The notes beneath the pieces are model-generated. The model was not told the origin of the DNA and ran no database searches. It saw only the letters and a program-made list of their open reading frames with translations. Positions 12,701 through 23,800 of a stretch of 64,000 nucleotides of DNA are shown here, one piece after another (positions within the stretch are counted from its first letter, which is position 1; each line of letters starts with the position of its first letter). Source of the stretch: Vitis vinifera (taxonomy: Eukaryota > Streptophyta > Magnoliopsida > Vitales > Vitaceae); assembly GCF_030704535.1 (NCBI RefSeq), contig NC_081821.1, forward strand, positions 1,813,001 through 1,877,000. The letters run 5' to 3'. The position numbers and the translations under genes are program-made.

Positions 12701-13005
12701 TGCTATGTTTGGTTTTCAAAAAGTATTAAGAAAATAAAAAAAATGTTAAGGAAAATGGTTTTCTCATATTTTGTTTCACAATAATTTTTTTAAAGATAAT
12801 TAAATATAATTAAAATTAGTTAGAAATTTAAATATTTTAAAATTATTTAATTTTTATATAATATATGAAACTAAGTGAAATAAGTTTGAAGAAATATATA
12901 AAAATAATTTATTGATTTTTCTTTATTTTTTATTTTCTTCAACTTTTCCTTTTATTTTTTTTCCTTTATATTTTCCCTCGAATTTTCTGGGAACCAAACA
13001 TAGCC
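12701..13005. repeat. MITE of about 305 bp with terminal inverted repeats
   Basis: The left end GCTATGTTTGGTT is matched exactly by AACCAAACATAGC at the right end, so at least 13 bp are perfectly inverted. The element is flanked by TTA on the left (12698-12700) and TTA on the right (13006-13008), possibly CTTA on both sides. This is compatible with a PIF/Harbinger-type 3-bp target duplication. The interior is AT-rich and non-coding. Similar interiors occur at 855-1330 and 5780-5990, so it belongs to a local family. Confidence 0.65.
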
Positions 13006-13519
13006 TTAAAATTCTACGAGGATTCAAATTTTAGGTTGCTGATTGGTTTAATAATTTTGAAACTATTTTTTGATAATAATTTATTAAAAAAATAAAATAA
13101 ATATTTAGATATTTTTAGTATATTTTAATTGTAATTAAAAATACAACAAAATATATGAAAAAATTATATTTTATGTACAAATGTGCAATGCACAAAATTT
13201 TATTTTAAACTAAAATTAATTTCATAATAATTTATTTTAAAAATAGTGTAATTCTATAACAAAAATTAAAATGCAAGAAAATATACAAAAATATTATGTA
13301 TTGTATATAAATTTGCAATATTTTCAGAAACCATCGATAGAAAAATTTATTTTTGCCAAATAAAATTTTATTAATCAATTTCAAAATTTGTCTCTTCAAA
13401 GAAACCATAGTCTTTTTCCTTTCCTAACAATTTTAATTTCGTCTTCTTTACAAAATTAATAAATTTGTTAGCATCTTTTTTATCAGAAAGCTTTTAAAAG
13501 AGCCGCAGTTTGAATCAAG

Positions 13520-13796
13520 CACGTGGGAATGGCGTGAGACTCACTTTCCGCCTCACATGTCGGTGAAAAGTCAAGAGCGCCACGTGGTTGGAAGAAGAAT
13601 CCTCAAGTAAATTTCAGTAATCCACATCAAAATTTTCGAGAGTTCAAAAAAATCTAATACTCGCTTTATCTAACGGCAATGTGTCTACTCAAAGTCTCAA
13701 TACACCGACTTCTACAAGAGAGCGAGTGTTTATCCGAGTACACTCTCGAGAGTGTACTTTACCATTATTAAATTTGAAATGGTAGAATTTAATAAT
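13520..13796 (+). promoter_or_regulatory. upstream region of the GTE gene: two G-boxes and two inverted repeats
   Basis: CACGTG cores occur at 13520-13525 and 13581-13586. A perfect 22-bp palindrome lies at 13737-13758, centred on CTCGAG. Seven bases after it an AT hairpin has 11-bp perfect arms (13764-13774 and 13786-13796) around an 11-base loop. The region is followed by the likely transcription start zone near 13990-14030, which has a CT-rich leader. Function is inferred from position only. Confidence 0.45.
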
Positions 13797-13999
13797 ATTT
13801 TGTATCCAGATTAAATTAATGAGCTGGATCTACAAACCGCGGTCGAAGCGCGTCACAGCCGCACGATATAGATCTGACGGTGCCGAATGAGAGTGAATCC
13901 AAGCCCGTGCGATTAAGCTAAGCGGTAATTGGACGGTGGAGATTGATCGTATTGCGGCGGGCAGCGAGGGCACTCGGCTTTAAGTAGAGGAGCGAACTA

Positions 14000-14857
14000 G
14001 ACAACCCATCGCAAGTTTTTTTAGTTCCTTTTTCTCTCTCTAGATTTTTTCTCCGTGCGAAGAAGGATTTTCTAGGGTTCCAAACGCCCCTCCAACGGCT
14101 CTGATCGAGATCCAGGTTTTGAATTGGATTCTTCTGAAGCATTTTCTAGGGTTTCCGACATTGTTTTATACGTATTGTAGATTTGTTTAGCTTCAATTGG
14201 GTCTCTTTCGTTCGGGCTAGGGTTTGTGGGGGTTTATGGTCGGGTCAGTTTGGGGGCTGTTCTTCGTGTAATTTTCTGGGAACAACTCTGGTTCGTTTCT
14301 TTATTTTTGTTTCGTTATTAGGAGAATTTTCGATCCGAGGCAATGGAGGAGTGTTATCGATGGCGAGAATAAAAACTTCTAGGGTTTGTAATTCTGTCTC
14401 TGGGGTTAGGGCTTTACATTGCTTCAATTGAATCAGTGGATGTGTTAGAGTTAGGGTTTTTAAACTTTATCTGTGTCTTTGTCATTGCTATTCTATCAAA
14501 TTCGTATTGTCCGTCTATGTCATTGTGAAATTTGAATTCGATATTACTTAAAGGACAAAAACACGTGTGTGATAATTGAGATTTTAAAATTTTGATGCTC
14601 TTCCTTGAAATTATTGAGGGAGGGAGGAACCACTGATGCTGATGGGAAAAAGTATTGTTTTCAATTTGATTTGTAAGGATTAAAAAAATTGAGGAATTGG
14701 GTGCGCTAGAAACCTTCAATTGAGTCTCATTTTGGCCCGAAATTGTGGTATTTGGAGGAGCCTGTGGAATTGGGATCTGGGTTTTTGTTATGGTTGAAGT
14801 GGCGACTTAAATCTTATACCCAACGGCTGACATGTGCGGATATTGGGGGTTTATCTT
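14000..14857 (+). promoter_or_regulatory. long 5' leader of the GTE gene with telo-boxes and an upstream ORF
   Basis: Between a CT-rich stretch at about 14020 and the start codon at 14858 there are four exact TAGGGTTT (telo-box) motifs at 14147, 14218, 14380 and 14452. A short upstream ORF of 23 codons starts at 14360. Whether part of this leader is a 5' UTR intron cannot be decided from sequence alone. Telo-boxes near plant transcription starts are known in ribosomal and cell-cycle genes, where they act with other elements. Confidence 0.45.
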
Positions 14858-17800
14858 ATGGCACCAACTGTTCCTATAGGCTTCACTGGACAGAGGGAAT
14901 CAAAAAAGTTGTCGCAGAAAGGTCTTGCCCAAATGATGGCTAAAACACGGAAAGTTTCTAAGGGACATTCTTCGTCTGGGTTTGTTCCTGATTATCGTCA
15001 TGCTGTTGAGACCATGGGTGAATCAGAAGGGTTTGGGAGCTCAGGTCGTGTTGACACTGAGATGACTGCTTCAGAGGATTCCTGTGTCCCCAAAAGGAAA
15101 TGCATCAGTCTGAATGTGGATGGTTATGATAGTTTTTGTGTCCCTGTACAAGTCTTGTCTTTATCAAAGATGTCTCGGGCAGAAAGGAGGGATTTAGAGC
15201 GGAGGTTGAAAATGGAACTTCAACAGGTTAGGGCTTTTCAGAAGAAAATTGCCTCTCTTTGTTCAAATCTTGTTCCACTATCACCTACAAGTGATATTCG
15301 GAGTTGCAGCAATGGGCAAAAGAGGCCTCCAAAAGACAAAATTCAGAAGTCATCTGAAGCATCCACTCATCAGCGGAAGAAACGACCTCCTCCTCCTGGA
15401 CGAAATGTGCCTAAAATGAAACGTGGTTTGTCTGGGCGGTTTGAATCAGTGAAGCAGGCTGCACCCCCGGGCACTTCGAATTCCATGTTGATGAAACAGT
15501 GTGAGACATTGTTGAGCCGGTTGATGACTCATCAATTTGGTTGGATTTTCAACAATCCTGTTGATGTCGTGGAGTTAAAGATTCCAGATTACTTCACTGT
15601 TATTAAGCATCCAATGGACTTGGGCACAATCAAAAGTAAGATGGCTTCAGGTGAATATTTGAGCCCATTTGATTTTGCTGCAGATGTGAGGCTTACTTTC
15701 TCAAATGCAATGACTTACAACCCACGGGGAAATGACGTTCATTTCATGGCTGAGACACTGAATAAATTTTTTGAAATGAGGTGGAAGCCTATAGAGAAGA
15801 AGCTTCCAGTAACCATTGATGTTGAGTCATTGCCTTCTAGATCAGATGCTCATCTAGAAATTGAAACTGCCGATAGGATGCCACCCTCGAAGAAGAAGAA
15901 AGTTGCACCGACAGATCACAAGATAAAGATGGAGCCAAACAAAAGGATCATGACCAAAGAGGAGAGGCATAATTTGGGCACAGAATTGGAAACTTTGCTT
16001 GGAGAACTGCCTGATGACATTGTTGATTTCCTAAAAGAGCAGAGTTTCAATGAAAATCAAGCCAGTGAAGATGAAATTGAAATTGATATTGATGCTCTAA
16101 GTGATGATACATTGTTCACACTGCGGAAGCTTTTAGATGGCTATTTGCTGGAGAAGCAGAAAAACCTGACAAAAACTGAACCTTGTGAAATGGAGGTACT
16201 CTTCTCCCTCTATGAAACTATTATTCCCTTATGAGGTATACACCATACTTATCTGACTGATGCAACGCCATTTCTTGCTGCAGCTTCGTAATGAGTCGGG
16301 GTTCAGCAATTCATCAATGCAACCATGCAAAGGTACTTTTCTGTTCCATGTAGATGTAATCCTTTACAGTTGAAACCTGTATCACTCTAGGGGTCATTTA
16401 ATTTTGTCTGTTTAAGTCACAATTCTTTTATACTTTCAGGCAATGACCATCTGGACGAGGATGTAGATATTGGTGGGAATGATCCTCCTACGTCAAGCTA
16501 CCCACCAATTGAGATAGAAAAGGATGCAGCCCATAGAAACAGTAGATGCAGTAGTTCAAGTACTTCCAGTAGTGATTCGGGCTCTTCATCAAGCGGTTTG
16601 TGTTTCTGTGAACCTTCCATATACACTTCTTGCAAATTTGATATTTGTTTTTGGGAGTTGGAGTTCAGGACTACGCAGCCTATTTTGTTTGTTAAGAAAC
16701 AAGGGATCGACCACAATAGGACATTAAGCTGAGTAAGACCCTAGAAAAGAAATCATTGCAAACAATAAAAGAATATCTGCTGGAAACATTCTCCCCCAGG
16801 TCCTAGATATCCTAATTATGATTTATGTTTCCTGAATTTCTTCTTAATATGCATATTTGACCTTGTAGAATTTGTCTCACCCTCGCTTTACTTACAGCCC
16901 AACCAATCTATGGAATCTAAAAAGGTCTGTCTCACCATTCATATATAGTCTTAAATCATCTCAACTTCTTTCTGATGACACCTCCATTTCCCATCTGGAC
17001 AGAAAATGCCTCATTCGTCACCTCATTTGATGCAAGTCTTAGTTCAAGTTTTATATATGCTGATGAACAGTTAATCTGACTCATACCAGTTAGTCCTGGC
17101 TTGGTTACCATACCTGCCCAGTCTCTTAATCAGAGTACTGTATCTATAGTGTATGGAAGGCAAAGGTTGGGAATTTGTCTCCTGGCATCTGTTTTAAGAT
17201 CTGCCTAGCACTTCACCTGCCACCTAACTTAATTAGACTTAAAATGAAATTACTACATTGAAGTTATAGTTTATAAAAATTTAAATCAGATAGTTGTACT
17301 CCTAATATCTCTGTTTGTATTCTGTTCCTCAATCTCCAATTGTTCAACCTCTTTTGACCATTAAACTGCTTTAAACTTCTTTTCTCCTCTCTAAGCTCTG
17401 TCAAAACAAACATTTTGGGAAAGTAAAATAATCTTGAAATTTTGTGGTTTCTCAAGTGATGATGTTGTGTACCCCTTTTTATGTTCACATTTATGCTTTT
17501 GTTTATGTTGTTTCCTTTTGTGTGTGTGTGTGTGTGTGTTTGTGTTTATTAATTTATTTTTCTAAAAAGTTATGTTGAAGTTCATATTTTGTTAGTGGGT
17601 CTTGGTTGCTGTCACTTTTCTTTTCTTTTTATTCTTCATGATCCTTATTGTGTGATTCTCTTTACACCTTTTTATACTTTGGATTTTATGGGGGTGGTGT
17701 CTGATACATTGATACTTATGTTCCCCTTTGGCATTTTTATATATATGCTTTGTTACTTATGAGAGATACTTGTTTTGGAGATTTGATGAAATCAAACATA

Positions 17801-20800
17801 ATCCAAAAACTTTCAACAGCGGTGCAGATGGTGTCCAATAAGGTTTTATGTTTCTTAACCAGAATGTTTATGTGCACCTTCCTAAACAAAAAACCCAGAA
17901 TGTTTACATGCGCCTATGTATGTGCGCGCCTGCATGTGTGTGTCTTATGTAAAATCCTAAATGTTCCACCTCACGGAATATTTAAATAAGTTTAATAGAA
18001 ATGTGGGAATGCATTCCATTGCTTTATTACAAAAAATCCATGGGATGGACTTGTAAACTTCTCATCATAGTTTCAAGCTTCTATTAAATTTTTTATCTTA
18101 ATCTTTTGCTGTATGTATGCAATGGTTCCATCTGGAGTCAAACACTTGGCGCCTCCAATTAGACATGGGGGATTACAGGATTACATAATGTGTCATTAGC
18201 TTTAGCATTTTAGGCACTATTAGGAGTCACTTGATGTTCTTGTACTTTAATTTTGGGAAGCTTTAGCATTTGAGCAATAGATTGAGTCCTTGCAGATAAT
18301 GATAGAAAGAGGATTATGTCTTTTGTGGAACTAGGATTATACAAGACATGAATAAAATCTGGAAACAAAATGAGGGAACTAGGTCTTCTCATGTTTCTCC
18401 ATCTTTGTCTTTTTTCCCTTTGTAACCAAGAAGCACGGGAAAGTGCTGTCTGCTTTTTTTTTTGATAGATAAAACAATTTTTTATTTTTTTTCTTTCCTT
18501 ATTTTGCTTTTGAGCTTTGGAAAATCAATTTGCTGTTGTACATTGTATAAATTACCATGCACTTTTTTGACAGGCAAAGTCAGCATATATGTTAGATAAA
18601 GATGCCTAATAGTAGATTGAGCAACTTGAGTACACAGTAAGTGTGAGGTACACTAAATTTGAAAGAAAAAGAAAATGCAAAACAGACCAACCAGCCTATA
18701 TTGAGTCCAAACTATTAAATAATAAATTTAACATCCCTCATCAAACATTTCTTCCCTCTTTTTAATATAATTATTCTGTGTTTACCTATCAAAAAAAAAA
18801 AACATCCCTCATCAAACATTTGACCCAGAATTAATATTTGAGAAATTGATTTTTCACAGCTAACTTGAACATCTCTATTCTTTCAGAGATTTATTATTTT
18901 GCTCTTTGTGAATTAATCAGAAAAAGCAAAGGGAGTCATTCTCCGATTCAAATGTGTATCTATAACCATGCATGTAATGCCCCAAGAGACCCCAAATGGG
19001 GAGAGAGCCATACTTCATAAATTGAATGTTCATGGGAATGAATCAATTAGTGTCTAGTGTTTGTTTACACAACACTAGTTAATCAGAGTCTTACCTATCT
19101 CATAAGATGATTGATGGGATGAGTCTTCAAGGTCTATCTACGAAAATGAAGAAAAAAGAACTGGAAACTTTGGTGGATTTTTAGTTTCTTTAGCATCATA
19201 ATTAGTAAATAGTTGGTTATTTAAGTCTCAGTTAGAATTTGATAATGTTTTTTATTGGAAATTTGTCCTTAAAAGAAGTTTTGTATTCCTAGGCTTTCTA
19301 TTTTTTAGAAAATATATATATATATATATATTTTTTTTAGTCAGAAACAAAACTAATTGATTGATAGAAAATTGATAAGTACAAATGAAGGATGAAAAAT
19401 CCTTCTCCAATTGACAAAATCTGATCAAAATCCTTATGAATTTGTAAAGGGGTTAAAAAATCTGCTACAAAGGGAGCCCAATGCTTGGCTACTTTCTTTT
19501 GGAAAAAATATTTTTCCTTTTCTAAAGCCTAGAAGGTTATTTCATCTAATCAAGAGATTAATGGATGAACCGATGATGAATAATATGAACTTTTCTGCAA
19601 TCCTTGCAATTTTTAATGGTAAAATTACACTGTTTTTCTTCTAAATGATACATATATTTCATCTAATCAAGAGACTTTATCTTATCTCTTTTTCTCTATA
19701 AGTTCTCTCTTTTCTCTTTTTTGTTTATTTTTCCCCACTGCTGTAACTTTTGGTCATAATGCCTTTTCTTAAGCCCTAATGTGGTTAAGGTTTTGCCTAT
19801 CTATTGTTATAATTCTAGATTGCTTCCCATGCAAAGAATGCCACCTTTGACTAGTGTTCAATACCAAGGAAAAGATTACCTGAACTCAATTCCTTGCAAA
19901 AGGACTACCTGTGAAAATTTGTATCTGGCAAGCCTCTAATATCAACTAATCCTAAGCACCTCCATGAATTGTCACTGTTGCTCAGACCCCTGATTTCAGC
20001 TGTCTACTGCCCAGTCTTCTTTTTAACAGCTCAATTAAACAAGCTTGGAACAATGCTTCAAAGGAGCCAAACTCTTAAGACCATGGTCACTGAAATCCAA
20101 TAGCTAGAGCGAGTCTTTTAAGCCTTCCTAATAGCTTTTCATAGGCCCGTCCCACGAGTGTCCTTCCAGCAAGCACCAACCACCCTCCCAACCTCATTTC
20201 CCAAGTAAAGCTTTATTGAGGATCAAGAGATTTCCAATGCCTAAAAAACCCTTTACTGAGGATCAAGATACTTTCAATGCCCAAGTAAAGCTTTAAACAA
20301 CTATGTATTATTCAATCCTCTGTATCTAGGTTTGGTTGAAAGAGAATTAAAATTGCATGTCATCTAACTTCATCTGGTTGTTCCATTTTTTTATATGTAA
20401 GTTGTCTGAGTTTTTGCAACAAAATCTTTGTTGAGATGTTGTGCTTATGCACAACTAAGTTTCGTGAGGGTATCAGTGGGTAGTGATATATGGTGCAAGT
20501 TGGTGATGCTAATTTAAAAATATGCGAGTTGGGTAAGTAAGAAAAGAAATGATGTTTTCTAGGATTTGTTAAGTTTATAGTACAAGCACTTTGGTATTTT
20601 GACTCCTTGACATTGGAGATGCTTTGGGTGAATAGGCTCAGTGCACTTTGGATACGAAAAAAGCTCTGGTACCTCTTGTCAATTTGGAAAATATATATTT
20701 TTAAATTCCTTATATTGCAGTTATTGTCATTATGGGAGTGAGTGGAAATTTCAGAGCATTTCAACAACAATTTCAATTGTTAAACTAATGGCACTTGAGT

Positions 20801-23800
20801 TGTATTTGTAATGAAGGTATCTTGATAGATTGATTGGATGTGGATATGAATATTTAAGAGAGGTACTTGAATCGACACCAAACAAGCACTTGGTGTTGAT
20901 AGCACTTGGCGTTGAGCGGTCTGATTAATCAATTAAGTCTTTATTCATGTATACTTTTGTGAATTGGGCTAGGGTGTATATAGAAGATCACATTATATAT
21001 ATGATTGATTTTATAGATTGTTTGCTTGTAAAGTAAGGGGAAGGTCTTTTTTTGTCTCCATACTACTTAGCTTTTGGGGGCGTTATTTGTATACTTCATG
21101 TGTACTGCTTTCGTTGCTTTTAGGCATTTCTAATGCAAGCCTTTTATTACCTATCAAAAAAAATAAAAATAAAAATTTAAGAGGTACTAATTAGAAATTT
21201 TAGGTATTTATTGGTGGATGGTTGTTGTAGTTTGACCAAAGAAATTTGAGATGTGAGACTTATTGTTTTTGACAGAGGTTGATTGATAGTCCTTGAAGAT
21301 TTGTCTGGTCAGTTTTGAGGTATTCCTTGTTGGGTTGGACACCCTTGAAATTCTGACCTTGTATTAGAAATTGTGTGCCTTGATTCTGAATGGTTCCATC
21401 CTATTGTATGGCTAAACATGAACTCCACCGGATTGAGTCATAGGATTTAATACTTGCATTCCTAGACAGCAAAATCACTTAGGTGAATGGTTTTCCGAGA
21501 GTGTTCATATTAGTTTAACATTGTTCCCACTATGACCTAGAACCGAGTACAGCAGTCCAAAGTAGTATTTTCTAGGAAAGTAATGCTGAAACCTTCTTAA
21601 AAATATTTTAAAATACAGAAGAAAAACTTTGAATCAGTCACATATATAAAAGGGCATGAATGCAGATATATAATATGGACAAGAGGGGCCAACCTACAGG
21701 TACTTCATAAAAAATAAAAAAACTACAATTATGTTAGGAACAGTGGCAATTCATTGGAAAAAGAAGGAAGTATTTCTACTGTGGGTTTGGTTTAAAATCC
21801 ATGGGTTAATGGTGTACAGTAAGGCTTACATTATCTCATTTGTTCAAAAATCACAAAGAATCAATTTGGTCAATTAAGGTTTGGGTAAATTTGTTAACTG
21901 AAAGTGAGCATGCTGCTATCAAAGGATTAAGGTAGCTAAAGAAATGAAGAAAGGTAAGCTAAAGCCTGAGCAGAAACAAAGTCAGCATTAGTTGATCTTC
22001 AAAATTGACATCAGTGTTAATAGCATGTTCAGGCAAAGAGATTAATAGTATTTTTGGAGTGGTGTGGGTTTTGCATTCCTCAATTAGGAGTCTGTTGGGT
22101 TGACATGGCTCTTTTGTGGGTAAAAAAACGAAAGAAAGCATGGAGGGCAGCTCTTTTGTGCTTGTTGTGGACTATTTTGGAAGGAAAAAAATAGAAGGGC
22201 TTTTGACAAAGTTGAGCAGTCCGACCAAGCTATTAAATCTGTTTTTATGTATACTTTTGTAAATTGGGCTAGGGTGTATGTAGTGGACCACATGTTGTCT
22301 ATGTTAGATTTTGTAGATTGATTGAGCTCTAAGGAGAAAGTTTTGTTGCTCCTTACTTTTTTCGCCTTTATGGGGCTTTGGTTGTATGCTTCATGTGTAC
22401 TTGCTTTGCCTCTTTTTAGGTGCTTTTAATACATGCCCTCTTTTTGCCTATCAAAAAAGAATACATTAGCTATATGAACTAAATGCAGCCCCCAAAGAAG
22501 GAAAAAATGGAGATATTCCAAATTTAAAAGTTTGGACAATTGTGTTGAGTTTTGCATATTTATTTTGTGAGGAGTGTTTGAATCATTTGCCACTGAGCTT
22601 ATATATCTGTGTCATTGGGTGCCTAAAGCTGTGGTTCCATGCCAGAATGACAAACTGTTCTGGCTTTATTAAAATTTCCTATTTTAAAAGCTGGTGATCT
22701 TTTACATTCATGATGTTTGCTGTGCATGTTCCTTAATAAAACCTACCCTCCAGGGTAGCCCTGTTGGTCAGGTTGGACACTGGGATGTGTGGTCCCAGTA
22801 AATGGCACGTGGTCTTGGGTTCGAATCTTGCCATTGATGATACCCTGAATGTACCCAGTGCTGGTTGTTGCAGAGGTTTGGGTCCCCATGGAGAGTCCTA
22901 AGGGTTTGTCTATGGAAGGTTCATAAGTTATTAAAAAAAAAAAAAAAAGTTCCTGAATGAAAACTTTGCATTGAAATGGAAGATTGAATATGATTAAAAT
23001 CTTGCTTGCCACCTGCTCTCATACTTCTAGTAGTTTTGACACAGGGTTTTTAAGGAGATTGTGCTTTTATCTTCTTTGATTGAGGTGGTCTGTGGGAAGG
23101 CTTCTGTGGCACCACTGAGGGGGCTGACCTCTTTGGCAAAAGTTGGCCAAGATGTAGCTTCAATATGTCCATGCACAGAGATTAGGACATTGATTATTGG
23201 CAATTTGCATGTGTTTTGTGCATTTAAATAAGGAATGTTTTTAATTCTTTCTTATGGTGTGGGGGTGGTGGTAAAATTTATAGCTTCAGAGGTTATCATT
23301 TTTCCTGGCAAGAACTTTTGTAGAAGATTAGCGTCTTGCTGTTTATTTTTGTAAGTGTGAATTCTACAATGTCAATGATGATGTCAAATCTTAGGACAAT
23401 GTATTCATATATTCATGATTAGCATAATATTGTCCCAAAAATCTTTGAACAATTTAGTTTAATGAGTGAAATCTCTCTCTCTTCTTTATTCTTCTATTTT
23501 TTCATTTGCATTTAGAGTTTATTATATCTTATTTTTGATAGGCATTTGTAGTTTACTGTATCTGTTGTCTTTCAGACTCAGACTCAGGCAGTTCTTCAGG
23601 TGGTGAATCAGATGGTGCCAAAGCTTCAGTCCCTGTTACTAGCACAAAGGTAAATCTTCATATTGTCTGGCCCTGATGGACTCTTACTTGCAAAATGACT
23701 ATTGTAAAATGAGCCTGTTTATTCATTTTATTGCATGTCCTGTGTTTATTAGCTTCATTGATTAGGGGCTATTTTGGTCTTTCTCTTCTTTCCCACCTCT

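Larger units (their letters stand above)
9646..13990. other. intergenic region between the DUF7950 and bromodomain genes
   Basis: 9646 to about 9850 is probably the 3' UTR of the upstream gene. 9950-10420 is G-rich then AT-rich with no supported frame. 10430-11480 is AT-rich and holds a diverged direct repeat (about 11017-11125 and 11270-11390). About 11510-11830 is less AT-rich and contains several GGCCCA/TGGGCC motifs. 11830-13480 is very AT-rich and contains the MITE at 12701-13005. 13500-13990 is the promoter side of the bromodomain gene. Confidence 0.55.
16596..23575 (+). other. 7-kb intron 3 of the GTE gene, repeat-filled
   Basis: This intron interrupts the Ser-rich segment after the first base of an Asp codon; the frame is restored exactly at 23576. 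It contains a (GT)n run near 17520, a 50-bp LINE tail with target duplication (18730-18821), two longer LINE 3' tails (20868-21174 and about 22055-22462), a SINE (22743-22948) and a 12-bp antisense LINE scar 13 bp before the acceptor. The remaining sequence (16.7-18.4, 19.0-20.8 and 23.0-23.5 kb) is unremarkable AT-rich intron. No open frame there is supported. Confidence 0.7.

Noticed and set aside
18455..18530. Another antisense LINE scar (oligo(T) then GATAGATAAA)
   Set aside because: The terminus-like motif is present, but no convincing target duplication was found on the two sides, so it was not listed.
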